A DNA stretch of 64,000 bases from positions 186,001-250,000 of the forward strand of contig NZ_CADIJL010000003.1 in the NCBI RefSeq assembly GCF_902859695.1. Direction: 5' to 3'. The notes under the pieces were generated by a model, which was not told the origin of the DNA, searched no databases, and saw only the letters and a list, made by a program, of their open reading frames with translations. This DNA is from Achromobacter ruhlandii. Its GTDB lineage: Bacteria > Pseudomonadota > Gammaproteobacteria > Burkholderiales > Burkholderiaceae_B. The position numbers and the translations under genes are program-made. Positions 27,232-37,515 of this stretch are shown in pieces. Positions within the stretch are counted from its first letter, which is position 1. Each line of letters begins with the position of its first letter.

Positions 27232-28227
27232 ATGCGTTCCATTCTGCCGGCGCTTTCGCGCCGCCGCGCCTTGCTCGCGGCGGCCGGCTTGTGGCTGTCC
27301 GCGACCTTTGGCGCGGCGCATGCCGCCGAACCGTTGCCGGTCGTGGCCAGTTTCTCGATCCTCGGCGACATCGTGCGCGAGGTCGGCGGCGATGACGTCC
27401 GGCTTGACATCCTGGTCGGGCCGGACGGCGACGCCCATGAATACGAACCCACTCCAGGCGATGCCAAGAAGCTGGCGGCAGCCAAGGTGCTGTTCGTCAA
27501 CGGCCTGGACTTCGAGGCCTGGTTGCCGCGACTGGTCAAGGCGTCCGGTTTCAACGGGGCCACCGTGGTGGCATCCCAGGGCGTGACGCCGCGCAAGTTC
27601 GCCGGCCATGGCGACAAGGAGCATGACCATGGCGCCGACCACCACGACCACGATCATGGCCATGCCCATGGCGCGGATGACGGTCACCATCATCATGGCG
27701 ACGCCGATCCGCACGCGTGGCAGAACCTGGCCAACGGCGTGATCTATGCGCGCAATGTCGCCGAGGGCCTGGCCGCGGCCGACCCGGCTCATGCCGATGC
27801 CTACCGCAAGCGCGCCGACGCCTATGTCGCCCGGCTGCAGGCCGCCGACGCCGCCGCGCGCAAGACCTTCGCCGCGATTCCGGCCGAGCGCCGCAAGGTG
27901 GTCACGTCGCACGATGCCTTTGGCTATTTCGGCGATGCCTACGGCGTGGACTTCATCGCCGCGATGGGCATCTCGACCGCGGCCGAGCCGTCCGCTGGCG
28001 ACGTCGCGCGCATCATCGAGCAGGTCAAGCGCGACAAGGTGCCGGCGGTGTTTGTCGAGAACATCACCAGCCCGCGCCTGGTGCAGCAGATCGCGCGCGA
28101 AACCGGCGCCAGGGTGGGTGGTACGCTGTATTCCGATGCGCTGTCCAAGCCCGGACAGCCCGGCGCCACCTATCTGGAAATGTTTGAATGGAACGTACGT
28201 CAGCTCGCCGCGGCCTTGCAGCCCTGA
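27232..28227 (+). CDS. znuA: zinc ABC transporter substrate-binding protein
   Basis: The 331-residue protein has a signal peptide ending AAHAAE. It shows the cluster-9 binding-protein histidines: HEYEP near 67, DPHAW after the loop, and SHDAFGYFG. Between about residues 124 and 156 lies the histidine/aspartate-rich loop (HDHDHGHAHG and HHHHGD) that is characteristic of zinc-specific ZnuA and may collect or sense zinc in the periplasm. It follows znuB by 18 bases with a good RBS (AAGGAG). Confidence 0.94.
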   Translation: MRSILPALSRRRALLAAAGLWLSATFGAAHAAEPLPVVASFSILGDIVREVGGDDVRLDILVGPDGDAHEYEPTPGDAKKLAAAKVLFVNGLDFEAWLPRLVKASGFNGATVVASQGVTPRKFAGHGDKEHDHGADHHDHDHGHAHGADDGHHHHGDADPHAWQNLANGVIYARNVAEGLAAADPAHADAYRKRADAYVARLQAADAAARKTFAAIPAERRKVVTSHDAFGYFGDAYGVDFIAAMGISTAAEPSAGDVARIIEQVKRDKVPAVFVENITSPRLVQQIARETGARVGGTLYSDALSKPGQPGATYLEMFEWNVRQLAAALQP

Positions 28228-28871
28228 GCGCCATGGCGGGCGCGCTGGCGGCCACCGCCGCCAGCGCGCATCCCCATATGTGGATCGACGCCCGCGCGGT
28301 GATCGACCTGGACGAACAGCATCGGGTCACCGCGGTGCGGCAGGTCTGGCAGTTCGATGAGATGTTCGGCGCCTATGCCACGCAGGGACTCAAGAAGGGC
28401 AAGGGGGGCACGCTGCCCGACGACACCCTGAAGGGCATGGCGCAGGATTGGATGAAGGCGCTGGGCGAGCCGGTGTCGCACTATTTCACGCGTGTCACCG
28501 TGGCGGGCAAGAGTGCGGCGTTCGCCGCGCCGCGCGATGCGCGCGTGACCTGGAATCCGAAGACCGGGCGGTTGGCGCTGGCGTTCACGTTGCCGCTGGC
28601 CGAACCCGTCGCGCCGGACGCCGCGGGGGCGCAGGTCGATATCTACGATCCGACGTACTTCGTTGCCTACGCCTTCGATGAAAAGGGGGCGGTCGCGCTG
28701 GAAGGGCCTGGCGCGGCGGCCTGCAAGCAGGCTTACCGCAAGCCCAAGGAACTGGATTGGAACACCATGCAGCAGTTGGCCGCGATCCCGGCCGATCCGG
28801 AGGCGTTGCCCGAGGAGCTTTTCGCCATCACCAAGGGCCTGACGCATCGTATCGAGGTGCAATGCCCGTAG
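28188..28871 (+). CDS. DUF1007 periplasmic protein
   Basis: The 227-residue protein starts 40 bases inside the 3' end of znuA, with GGAAA 8 bases upstream. A later ATG at 28233 would shorten the signal peptide. The signal ends AASAHPH, leaving a mature N-terminal HPHMW that could bind copper, nickel or zinc. The body (VWQFDEMFGAY, VDIYDPTYFVAYAF) matches DUF1007, a family nearly always paired with a NicO-type transporter, as here. Its role is thought to be metal delivery to the transporter, but this is not proven. Confidence 0.85.
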   Translation: MERTSARRGLAALSAMAGALAATAASAHPHMWIDARAVIDLDEQHRVTAVRQVWQFDEMFGAYATQGLKKGKGGTLPDDTLKGMAQDWMKALGEPVSHYFTRVTVAGKSAAFAAPRDARVTWNPKTGRLALAFTLPLAEPVAPDAAGAQVDIYDPTYFVAYAFDEKGAVALEGPGAAACKQAYRKPKELDWNTMQQLAAIPADPEALPEELFAITKGLTHRIEVQCP

Positions 28872-30013
28872 CGCGCGGCCGTCCGCCAACCGTCACGCTC
28901 GCGTGGCTGCTGGCCCTGTTCGTCGCGCTGGCCTGGGCAGGGGAGGCAGCGGCGCAGGGCGCGCATCCCTTCGGCGTGCCCGAGAGCGGCGGCGCGGGCC
29001 TGGGCGGTCCCGGCTGGCTGGCGGGCTTTTTCGGCCAGGTGTCGGCATGGCAGACCCATTTCTACCGCCAACTCACGGCGGCGGTGCGCGCCTGGCAGGC
29101 CGATGGCGGCGGCTGGCTGCTGATCGGCCTGTCGTTCGCCTATGGCGTGTTCCATGCCCTGGGGCCGGGCCATGGCAAGGCGGTGATTTCGTCGTATGTG
29201 CTGGCCAATCGACAGACCGCCCGCAATGGCGCGCTGCTGGCGTTGCTGTCGTCATTGGTGCAGGCCTTGGTGGCGATTTCGATGGTGGCGGTGCTGGCGC
29301 TGGTGTTCAACGCCACGGCGGCTTCCATGAACCAGGCGACACGCTGGCTGGAGCTGGCGTCGTATGCGCTGGTAACGCTGTTGGGGGCGTGGCTGGTGTG
29401 GGTCAAGGCGATCAGGCCGCTGTGGCGGCGACGGTCGTCCGCCGCGCGTGTCGCGGCTGCGCCGGCCCGGCCCGCGACGCCGGCGGTCGCCGGCGGGCCG
29501 GGATTGAAGGGCGCCGCGGCGCTGCGCGCGATCACGGTGCAGGCCGCCGCGCCACGCGCTCAGCCGGCGCTCCACGAACCCGCACACGTCCATGGGCACC
29601 ACCGCCATGATCACCCGCATCATGACGACGCCTGTGGCTGCGGCCATGCCCACGTGCCGCCGGCGGAGCAGATGGCGGGGCTGTTGAACTGGCGCCGCGC
29701 CGGGTCCGCCATTCTTGCCGTGGGCCTGCGCCCGTGCAGTGGCGCGCTGATCGTGCTGGTATTCGCGCTGTCGCAGGGATTTTTCCTGGCGGGCGTGGCT
29801 TCGGCGCTGGCGATGGGCCTGGGCACGGGCCTGACCGTGGCGGCGCTGGCCTGCCTGGCGGTCGCGGCCGGGGGCGCGGCGGATGCGCTGGGCGCGCGCC
29901 TGTCGAGCGCGGCGGCGGCGCGGCTGCGCTACGCGGTGGAAGCGTTGGCCGCGCTGGCGGTGCTGGCGTTGGGCGTGCTGCTGCTGGGCGGCATGCTGGC
30001 AGGGGGTGGTTGA
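28862..30013 (+). CDS. NicO/RcnA-family nickel/cobalt-type transporter
   Basis: The ATG overlaps the end of the DUF1007 gene and gives 383 residues. An N-terminal hydrophobic segment is followed by ALGPGHGKAVISSYVLA, the metal motif of NicO proteins, and several spans including a conserved LRPCSGALIVLVFAL. A cytoplasmic loop near residues 235-265 is rich in His (HGHHRHDHPHHDDACGCGHAH). Family members include the exporter RcnA and presumed importers. Placement behind Zur-controlled znuCBA and DUF1007 suggests that this one belongs to the zinc-starvation response. Confidence 0.85.
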   Translation: MPVARGRPPTVTLAWLLALFVALAWAGEAAAQGAHPFGVPESGGAGLGGPGWLAGFFGQVSAWQTHFYRQLTAAVRAWQADGGGWLLIGLSFAYGVFHALGPGHGKAVISSYVLANRQTARNGALLALLSSLVQALVAISMVAVLALVFNATAASMNQATRWLELASYALVTLLGAWLVWVKAIRPLWRRRSSAARVAAAPARPATPAVAGGPGLKGAAALRAITVQAAAPRAQPALHEPAHVHGHHRHDHPHHDDACGCGHAHVPPAEQMAGLLNWRRAGSAILAVGLRPCSGALIVLVFALSQGFFLAGVASALAMGLGTGLTVAALACLAVAAGGAADALGARLSSAAAARLRYAVEALAALAVLALGVLLLGGMLAGGG

Positions 30014-30026
30014 ACGCGCGCCGGTC

Positions 30027-31028
30027 TCAGGACTTGCGGCCGGCGCGAGGATGCGCCTGGTCGTAGGCGCGCGCCAGGTGCTGGAAGTCGAGCCGGGTAT
30101 AGATCTGGGTGGTGGAGATGTTGGCGTGGCCCAGCATTTCCTGCACGGCGCGCAGGTCCTGGGCCGATTGCAGCACGTGGCTGGCGAAGCTGTGGCGCAG
30201 CACGTGCGGATGCACGTGGGTTGGCAGGCCGGCGGCTTGCGCGATGTGCGCCAGCTGCAGTTGCACGACGCGCGGCGAGATGCGCCGACCGCGCGCGCCC
30301 AGGAACAGCGCGGCGGCGTCGTCCGCCGACGCCGCCGGCGGCGCCAGTTGCGGGCGCGCCTCGATCCAGCGCCGCAGCGCCGCCAGAGCGGCCTGGCCGA
30401 CCGGAACCGACCGGCGTTTGCCGCCCTTGCCCAGCACGATGACCTCGGCTTCGTCCAGGTTCAGCCAGCCGCGCGATTCGTGGTCGGCCGAGCGTGTGTA
30501 GCGCAGATCCAGCCCGACCAGTTCCGACAGGCGCAGGCCGCTGGAATACAGCAACTCGAACATGGCCTGGTCGCGCAGCGCGGCCGGCGCGGTCGCGACT
30601 TTTGCCGGCGCGCGGTCGAGCAGGGCCTGGGTCTGCTCCACCGACAAGGCCTTGGGCAGGCCGCGCGGCGCCTTGGGCGCGCGCACGCCGGCCACCGGAT
30701 TGCCGGCCAGCTCGATGGTGGGCGCCCACCATTGGTAGAAGCCGCGCCAGGCCGCCAGCGTGCGGGCCAGGCTGCGCGGGCCGCGGCCCTGGGCGTGCAG
30801 TCGTGCGACGAATTGCCGGATGTGGCCGTTGCCGAGCTGGTCGAGCGGCAGTCTGGCGCGTTCGGCCAGCGCATGCAGGAATCGCAGTTCGCGCCGGTAG
30901 CCGTCCAGCGTGTGGGGAGAATAACGGCGGTTGCTTTCCAGATGGCGCAGCCAGGCGGCCATCGGATCGGGCAGGGGAGCGTCCGGCGCCGGATCCTGCA
31001 TGGCGTGTTCCGGGGCTCCCGTACTCAT
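30027..31028 (-). CDS. xerC: tyrosine recombinase XerC
   Basis: The 333-residue protein has the SAM-like core-binding domain (SPHTLDGYRRELRFL) and the catalytic domain with Arg in SSGLRLSELVG, His and Arg in HVLRHSFASH, His in LGHANISTTQ and the nucleophile Tyr in IYTRLDF. It works with XerD at dif to resolve chromosome dimers. Its place in a dapF-DUF484-xerC run on the same strand is the usual proteobacterial order and distinguishes it from a mobile-element integrase. The NicO gene converges on it, 13 bases away. Confidence 0.94.
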   Translation of the reverse strand: MSTGAPEHAMQDPAPDAPLPDPMAAWLRHLESNRRYSPHTLDGYRRELRFLHALAERARLPLDQLGNGHIRQFVARLHAQGRGPRSLARTLAAWRGFYQWWAPTIELAGNPVAGVRAPKAPRGLPKALSVEQTQALLDRAPAKVATAPAALRDQAMFELLYSSGLRLSELVGLDLRYTRSADHESRGWLNLDEAEVIVLGKGGKRRSVPVGQAALAALRRWIEARPQLAPPAASADDAAALFLGARGRRISPRVVQLQLAHIAQAAGLPTHVHPHVLRHSFASHVLQSAQDLRAVQEMLGHANISTTQIYTRLDFQHLARAYDQAHPRAGRKS

Positions 31029-31035
31029 GGTGCGC

Positions 31036-31713
31036 TTACGCCTTGGGCGCGGCCGGGTTCAACCGGTGCAGCGCGGCCGAGGCCAGCTGGCCGATGGATT
31101 CGAGGAACGCGGTGCCCATCTCGGGCGTAAAGCGTTCGGCGTCGTCCGAACCCAGCACCAGCAATCCGACGCTGGCGCCGTCGGCCTCCAGGCGCAGCGG
31201 CACCAGCGCCAGCGACTTGGGCTTGGCGTCCAGCCAGGCGACCGCCTCGAAGGCCGTGTCGGTGCCGCAATAGGGCGTCTTCAGGCTGTCGGTGAAAGTG
31301 CGCACGTCCTGGCTGACGGGTTCGCCGTAGCCGGTCTCGGGCAGTTCGGGCAGGTTCCACAGGCGCAACGCCACGTGGTTCAGGTCGAATTGTTCGGCCA
31401 GGCCCAGGGCGATCTCGCCGGGCACACGCTGCGGGTCCGGTTCGGACAACAGGCGGCAGCACCACTTTGAAATGTGGCCGCCGATGGTTTCGTTGGCGGT
31501 GGCGTTGCGCACCAGTTCGTTCAGGCGCCACTCGAGTTCGCGATTGCGTTCGCGCAGTGTGAGGATCTGGCGTTCGCCCAGCGAGATGGCGCGCGAGCCG
31601 TGCGGATGCGGCACCTGCAGCGTGGCGAAAACGTCGGCGTGCTGGTCGAAGAAGCCGGGGTGTTCCTGCAGGAAAGTGGCGATGTCCTGGGCGGTGAAAG
31701 CGGTATCGGTCAT
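31036..31713 (-). CDS. DUF484 family protein
   Basis: The 225-residue protein has an N-terminal helix (IATFLQEHPGFFDQHADVFA), the sequence PHGSRAISLGERQILTLRERN and a GAF-like C-terminal domain, together typical of DUF484. The dapF-DUF484-xerC arrangement is conserved in proteobacteria, yet no biochemical function is established. It sits 4 bases after dapF and 7 before xerC, so all three are one transcript. Confidence 0.9.
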   Translation of the reverse strand: MTDTAFTAQDIATFLQEHPGFFDQHADVFATLQVPHPHGSRAISLGERQILTLRERNRELEWRLNELVRNATANETIGGHISKWCCRLLSEPDPQRVPGEIALGLAEQFDLNHVALRLWNLPELPETGYGEPVSQDVRTFTDSLKTPYCGTDTAFEAVAWLDAKPKSLALVPLRLEADGASVGLLVLGSDDAERFTPEMGTAFLESIGQLASAALHRLNPAAPKA

Positions 31714-31717
31714 GGGG

Positions 31718-32611
31718 TTATCGGTTCAGCGCCATGGAGAAGACGAGCTTGTCGATATCGACCTGGCCCGTGAAGACGGATTCGGCGGGGCCGGTCATGC
31801 GCAGCTGGTCGCCATTCCAGGCGATGGTCAGCACGCCGCCGCGCGTCTGCACGCGCACCGGGGAATCGAGCAGGCCGCGGCGGATGCCGGCGGCGACGGC
31901 GGCGCAGGCGCCGGTGCCGCAGGCCAGCGTTTCGCCGGCGCCGCGTTCGTGCACGCGCAGGCGGATGTTGTGGCGATCGACGATCTGCATGAAGCCGGCG
32001 TTGACGCGGCGGGCGAAGCGCGGGTGGTTTTCGATCAGCGGGCCGACGATGGCGACGGGCGCGGTGTCAACGTTGTCCACCACCTGCACGGCGTGCGGGT
32101 TGGAGATGGCCACGGCCGACAGGGCCACGCCGCGCGGCAGGCCGGCGGGCACATCGAGCTCCAGCTGCCAGAGTGTGTCCTGGCCTTCGGTGCGCGAGGC
32201 CAGGCCAGCCGTGTCGAACGGCAACGCGGCCGGGTCGAAACGGGTGCTGCCCATGTCGACGGTGACCTGCTCGTCGTCGCCTTCGTCCAGCACCAGGATG
32301 CCGGTGGCGATCTCGGCGCGCAGGGGGTTGCGGTCGGACAGGCCCTGTTCGTGCACGAAACGCACGAAGCAGCGCGCGCCGTTGCCGCAGTGTTCGACTT
32401 CGCTGCCATCGGCGTTGAAGATGCGATAGCGGAAGTCGGCGTCGGGCCGGGTGGCGCGTTCGACCAGCAGGATCTGGTCTGCGCCGATGCCGAAGTGACG
32501 GTCGCCCAGGGCGCGGGCGCGCTCGGGCGTCATCTCGATGGCCTGGCGGACCCCGTCGAGGACGACGAAATCGTTGCCCGCGCCGTGCATTTTGGTGAAG
32601 TTCCAGTTCAT
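31718..32611 (-). CDS. dapF: diaminopimelate epimerase
   Basis: The ATG at 32611 gives 297 residues ([17 protein letters not shown]). The two catalytic cysteines are in EHCGNGARC (Cys75) and [11 protein letters not shown], and the substrate loops GADQILLV and ERGAGET are present. It converts LL-DAP to meso-DAP for peptidoglycan and lysine. The gene begins the dapF-DUF484-xerC unit. The upstream lpxL gene ends 70 bases before it on the same strand. Confidence 0.95.
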   Translation of the reverse strand: MNWNFTKMHGAGNDFVVLDGVRQAIEMTPERARALGDRHFGIGADQILLVERATRPDADFRYRIFNADGSEVEHCGNGARCFVRFVHEQGLSDRNPLRAEIATGILVLDEGDDEQVTVDMGSTRFDPAALPFDTAGLASRTEGQDTLWQLELDVPAGLPRGVALSAVAISNPHAVQVVDNVDTAPVAIVGPLIENHPRFARRVNAGFMQIVDRHNIRLRVHERGAGETLACGTGACAAVAAGIRRGLLDSPVRVQTRGGVLTIAWNGDQLRMTGPAESVFTGQVDIDKLVFSMALNR

Positions 32612-32681
32612 GGGGGGATTATCGCCCATTCTGGCCGGGGAAACCGCTTTCGCGCGGCCCCCGGGGGAACTCGGATGCGGG

Positions 32682-33572
32682 TCAGTAGATCTTGGGTTCG
32701 CCCGGCGGGCGCGTCTTGAAGCGGCGGTGCACCCAGTAGTACTGGCTGGGACAGCGGCGCACCCAGGCTTCCAGTTCGCGGTTCAGGCGCGCGGTGGCCT
32801 CTTCCAGCGAGTCGTCGCCGGGGAAGTTCTCCAGCGGCGGCAGGACTTCCGCGTGATAACGGCCGGTTTCGGGGTTCCAGAAGTCCAGGATTGGCAATAC
32901 CGCCGCGTCCCATTTCTTGGCCAGCTGGGCGGTGGCCAGCAGTGTCGCCGCCTGCACGCCGAAGAAAGGCGCGAACACCGCGCCCTGGCGGCCGAAGTCC
33001 ATGTCGGGCAGGTAGTACACCGGCCGCGGCGCGCGCAGGTGGCGGATCAGTTCGCGCACGCCATCCTTGCGGCTGACCAGGAACACCTCGTTGAAGCGGG
33101 CGCGCCCGGCGGCCACCACCGCGTCGATGTGCGGATCGCTTTGCGGCGTGTACATGGTGGCCGCGCTTGGCACTTCCATGGTGAGCCGGGTCGCGGCCGC
33201 GTCCAGGCCGATGAAGTGCGGCGCCAGCAGGATCACCGAGCGGCCCTGGGCGGTCAGGTCGTTGATGCGTTCGGCGCCGCTCTGCGTGACCATGTCCTTG
33301 ATGGCTTCGGGCGTGCCGTACCACAGCACGCCACGGTCGACGATGGATTGGGCCAGCGCCCGGAAGTGTTCGCGCACCCAGCGTTCGCGCACTTCCTCGG
33401 GCTGGTCCGGAAAGCACAGCTCGAGATTGCGGCGCACGATGCGGGTGCGCGACTTGGCCAGGCGCATGGCCAGCCAGCCGAGCGCGGCGCCGATGCGCAG
33501 GCGCGTGGACGGCCGCATGCGGCCGAACCATTTCAGCAGGTTGACCAGCGTGCGCGTTTTGGATTCGTTCAT
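32682..33572 (-). CDS. lpxL: lipid A late acyltransferase (LpxL/HtrB family), copy A
   Basis: The 296-residue protein has a short N-terminal hydrophobic anchor and the HX4D catalytic motif HFIGLD (His119, Asp124). It also has [12 protein letters not shown] and the C-terminal [12 protein letters not shown] typical of LpxL. It transfers a secondary acyl chain to Kdo2-lipid IVA at the inner membrane. It lies 47 bases after a second family member. Bordetella pertussis likewise carries two adjacent lpxL genes with different acyl-chain positions. Which is which cannot be assigned here. Confidence 0.9.
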   Translation of the reverse strand: MNESKTRTLVNLLKWFGRMRPSTRLRIGAALGWLAMRLAKSRTRIVRRNLELCFPDQPEEVRERWVREHFRALAQSIVDRGVLWYGTPEAIKDMVTQSGAERINDLTAQGRSVILLAPHFIGLDAAATRLTMEVPSAATMYTPQSDPHIDAVVAAGRARFNEVFLVSRKDGVRELIRHLRAPRPVYYLPDMDFGRQGAVFAPFFGVQAATLLATAQLAKKWDAAVLPILDFWNPETGRYHAEVLPPLENFPGDDSLEEATARLNRELEAWVRRCPSQYYWVHRRFKTRPPGEPKIY

Positions 33573-33619
33573 GGGCGGATTGTGGGGCTTGGGACCAGGG
33601 CGGCGGCGGGGCGGCGGCG

Positions 33620-34486
33620 TCAGCGGGAGGCGGTGGCCGTGTCCTCGGCGGGCGCGGGCGGGGCGCCGCGCGGGGTCTTGTAGCGGTTGTAGCTCCAGAG
33701 ATACTGCTGCGGGCAGCGGCGGATCAGCGTTTCCATGGCAGCGTTGAGCAGCGCGGCCTGGGCCTGCGGGTCCGCCGGCAGCGGCTCGGGCACCCGTACG
33801 TAGTGGATGCGCCAGCCACGGCCGCCCGGCAGGCGTTCCCCGGCGGTCAGGATGATCGGCACGCCGGTCTGGGTGGCCAGCTTGCCGGGCAAGGTCATGG
33901 TGTAGGCCATGCGTCCGAAAAATGGCGCCCAGACGCCGTCGCCGACGCCCGGCGCCTGGTCCGGCAGCATGCCGACCGATTCGCCGCGGCGCAGGGCGCG
34001 CACGAATTCCCGCACCCCTTGCATGGTGGCGGGCACGGCATTGACGGCCGAACTGTTGCGCGCGGTTTCCAGCAGCGGCGCCAGGATGTCCTTGCGCGGC
34101 GGGCGGAACATCACGGTCATGGGCATCAGGCGGGCCAGGTAGCGCGCGGTGATCTCGAAACAGCCCAGGTGCGGGGTCAGGAACAGGATGCCGCGGTTTT
34201 CGGCGCGGGCGGCTTCCACCACCGCGTTGTCGTCCGAGATGACCTGGGCCAGGCTTTGTTCATTGCGAAACCAGACTCGCGGCATTTCCAGGATCATGGC
34301 GCCGGCTTCGCCGGCCGCCCGGCGCGCGAAGGCCGCGTCCGGGTAGCCGGCCTGCGTGGCGTTGGCCCGCAGGCGGCGCCGGTACTTGCCCGGGAAGGCG
34401 TAGGCAATGCGGCCGAGCAGGCGCCCCAGCGCGTGCGCGACGGGCAGGGGCAGGGCGGCGAACAGGCGGAACAGGGCGAGCAGCAT
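33620..34486 (-). CDS. lipid A late acyltransferase (LpxL/HtrB family), copy B
   Basis: The ATG at 34486 gives 288 residues with an N-terminal membrane anchor (MLLALFRLFAALPLPVAHAL). An upstream in-frame start would add an unrelated Pro-rich leader. The catalytic motif is HLGCFE (His106, Glu111), HX4E rather than HX4D. MLPDQAPGVGDG and LWSYNRYKTPR complete the family pattern. The protein is clearly paralogous to, but different from, its neighbour. It is divergent from metK, with the candidate riboswitch in between. Confidence 0.9.
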   Translation of the reverse strand: MLLALFRLFAALPLPVAHALGRLLGRIAYAFPGKYRRRLRANATQAGYPDAAFARRAAGEAGAMILEMPRVWFRNEQSLAQVISDDNAVVEAARAENRGILFLTPHLGCFEITARYLARLMPMTVMFRPPRKDILAPLLETARNSSAVNAVPATMQGVREFVRALRRGESVGMLPDQAPGVGDGVWAPFFGRMAYTMTLPGKLATQTGVPIILTAGERLPGGRGWRIHYVRVPEPLPADPQAQAALLNAAMETLIRRCPQQYLWSYNRYKTPRGAPPAPAEDTATASR

Positions 34487-34576
34487 GCGGCAAATGAGTG
34501 ATATCGGGCATGGTAATACCGGTACTCGGGGGAAAGACCCCACCCCCGGCACAAGCATAAGACCCGCATTTTCGCT

Positions 34577-34582
34577 TAAAAT
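34577..34582 (+). promoter_or_regulatory. -10 element of the metK promoter
   Basis: TAAAAT lies about 7 bases before the first paired base of the candidate SAM-II-like RNA, so a transcript would begin at about 34589 with the riboswitch at its 5' end. No clear -35 hexamer is visible at the usual distance. Confidence 0.4.
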
Positions 34583-34588
34583 CGGCAG

Positions 34589-34668
34589 GTCGCCGAGTTA
34601 ACCGACAACTTGCGGGGCGACGGCAAGGTCCAGGCGCGTCATGCGTCGCTTGCCAAATCCGCTAAAGC
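34589..34668 (+). ncRNA. candidate SAM-II-like riboswitch upstream of metK
   Basis: A stem GTCGCC/GGCGAC (34589-34594 with 34616-34621) closes a 21-base loop with GAGTTAACCG and TTGCGG, resembling the conserved SAM-II loop (GAUUUAACCG...UUGC). Downstream, CAAATCCGCTAAAG (34654-34667) resembles the SAM-II 3' segment (UAAAU...GCUAAA). GCGG in the loop (34612-34615) can pair with CCGC (34659-34662) to form the expected pseudoknot. Between the stem and 3' segment a separate hairpin (GGCAAG 34622-34627 with CTTGCC 34649-34654) is inserted, which the classical motif lacks. The gene it precedes makes SAM, as expected for feedback. The leader continues 92 bases to the metK start. Confidence 0.6.
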
Positions 34669-34760
34669 GTCGCGCCCAGATCAGTGCATGCCATGCCGTC
34701 CGGGGTGCAACGCGCCTCGTGAACCTATGCTCCGTGTACCGGACACGAAAGGACGCATCT

Positions 34761-35924
<1,164 letters not shown>

Positions 35925-35942
35925 TCCTCCCCGCCTGGCAAG

Positions 35943-35972
35943 ACGCCCCTGCATGCAGGGGCGTTTTCTTTT
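35943..35972 (+). terminator. rho-independent terminator of metK
   Basis: A perfect inverted repeat of 22 bases (35943-35964, starting ACGCCCC and ending GGGGCGT) is followed by TTTCTTTT, 18 bases after the stop codon. Confidence 0.92.
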
Positions 35973-35989
35973 GGACGGCCTCGGCCGGG

Positions 35990-37417
35990 TCAGAGGTTCC
36001 AGGCCGAGAGGTCGGGTGTGCGCATGACTGGCGCCAGGATGCGTTCCAGCGCCGCGGCGCAGTCCAATAGCGCGGCATCGGCGCCGGCGGGCGCCAGCAA
36101 TTGCACCGCCATCGGCATGCCGTCGGCGTCGAACCCGGCCGGCAGCGCGATGGCCGCCGCGCCCAGGAAGTTGGCGGGACGCAACAGCCTGCCCAGGCCC
36201 GCATGGCGCACGTCGGCAGCGTCCAAGGCCTGTGCGGCCTGGTCGCAGGCCGGCATCAGCAAGGCGTCGATCCCCTGCATGGCGGCGGCGAACGTGGCCA
36301 TGTCGGCCTGCCGCCGTTGCAGCGCGGCAGCGTAGTCGGCCGGCGCGATGCGGCCGCCGGCGGCGATGCGCGCGCGCACGACTTCCCACAGCGGCTGCGC
36401 CGGGTCCTCGGCCAGGTGGCCGAAATGGCGGTAGGCCTCGTAGGCCAGCACCAGCGAGTTGTCGTCCGCCATGCGCGCGAACGACAGCGACGCCGGCGGA
36501 TGCCAGGTCGCGGGCGTGACGCCGGCCTGGTCCAGTCGTTCCTGCGCCTCGTGCCAGATCCGCAGGCCCTCGTCGGCCAATGCCGCGGGCCAGGCCTGAG
36601 GCGCCAGCACCGCGATGGCGCCGCCGCGGCGCGGGGCCGGGCGTCGCAGCGCGGCGATGCTGGCGGCGGAGACGTCCAGCGTGGCGACATCGTCGATATC
36701 CGGACCGGCCAGCACCTGCGTCAACAGGCGTGCATCGGCCACGCTGCGGGCGATGGGGCCCAGCACATCCAGTGTCTCGGACAGCGGCAGGCAGCCGGCG
36801 CGGCTGATGAGGCCGGAGGACGGCTTGTAGCCGACCACGCCATTGAGCGCGGCGGGCGCGCGCACGGAGCCGCCGGTATCGCCGCCCAGCGCCAGCGGGG
36901 CCAGGCCCGCGGCCACCGCGACACCGGCGCCGCTGGACGAGCCGCCGGGTGCGCGCGGGGTGCCCGCGTCCCAGGGGTTGCGGGCGGTGCCCTGGGTCGG
37001 GTTCTGGCCCGACAGGCCGAACGCGAATTCGGTCATGCGGGTCTTGCCCAGGATCACCATGCCCTGCGCCGCCAGGCCGCGCACGGCGGTGGCGGTTTCA
37101 TCGCTGACCACGCCGCGGCGGGTCTGCGAGCCGCCGCTGGCGGTGGTGCCGGCCCATTGCACACTGTCTTTCACCGCCACCGGCACGCCATGCAGGGGCC
37201 CCATCGAAATGCCGGCCGCCAGCAGGCGATCGGCGGCTTCGGCCTGGGCCAATGCGCGTTCAGCCGTCACCTCGCTGTACGCGGCCAGGTCGGCCGCGCG
37301 GGCAATGCGATCCAGGAAATGGGTGGTGATCTGGCGCGAACTCAATTCGCCCGCACGGATGGCGCGGGCGAGTTCGCGGGCTTCTCGGAAGTGCAGGGCG
37401 GTGTCTTGTTCTGGCAT
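35990..37417 (-). CDS. amidase signature family hydrolase
   Basis: The 475-residue protein has the Ser-cisSer-Lys triad: Lys83 in VPVAVKDS, the Ser160-162 run in APGGSSSGAG and the nucleophile Ser184 in GGDTGGSVRAPAA. The family includes GatA, but there is no gatB/gatC nearby and the C terminus differs, so it is probably a catabolic or detoxifying amidase of unknown substrate. A GTG nine bases upstream could also start it. It lies behind the MFS gene, with a terminator between them just before its weak RBS. Confidence 0.88.
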   Translation of the reverse strand: MPEQDTALHFREARELARAIRAGELSSRQITTHFLDRIARAADLAAYSEVTAERALAQAEAADRLLAAGISMGPLHGVPVAVKDSVQWAGTTASGGSQTRRGVVSDETATAVRGLAAQGMVILGKTRMTEFAFGLSGQNPTQGTARNPWDAGTPRAPGGSSSGAGVAVAAGLAPLALGGDTGGSVRAPAALNGVVGYKPSSGLISRAGCLPLSETLDVLGPIARSVADARLLTQVLAGPDIDDVATLDVSAASIAALRRPAPRRGGAIAVLAPQAWPAALADEGLRIWHEAQERLDQAGVTPATWHPPASLSFARMADDNSLVLAYEAYRHFGHLAEDPAQPLWEVVRARIAAGGRIAPADYAAALQRRQADMATFAAAMQGIDALLMPACDQAAQALDAADVRHAGLGRLLRPANFLGAAAIALPAGFDADGMPMAVQLLAPAGADAALLDCAAALERILAPVMRTPDLSAWNL

Positions 37418-37427
37418 GGCTCTCACG

Positions 37428-37470
37428 AAAAAAGGAAAAGCTTTCCGGCCCAGGAGGAGCCGGAAAGCGT
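37428..37470 (-). terminator. rho-independent terminator between the MFS gene and the amidase gene
   Basis: A 10-bp perfect stem GCTTTCCGGC/GCCGGAAAGC (37440-37449 with 37459-37468) with a 9-base loop is followed on the minus strand by TTTTCCTTTTTT. It ends 10 bases before the amidase ATG, so amidase expression from the upstream promoter would depend on read-through. Confidence 0.85.
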
Positions 37471-37515
37471 TGAGACGGGGCGTCAGCGCCGGGGGCGGTC
37501 TTGTTTCAGCCGGTC

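Noticed and set aside
30027-31028. Tyrosine recombinase as sign of an integrated element
   Set aside because: It is in the conserved dapF-DUF484-xerC order, with no att repeats or phage genes nearby.
34641-34760. Longer metK start upstream of the GTG
   Set aside because: The added N terminus has no counterpart in MetK proteins and would be encoded by the structured leader RNA; a good RBS precedes the GTG.
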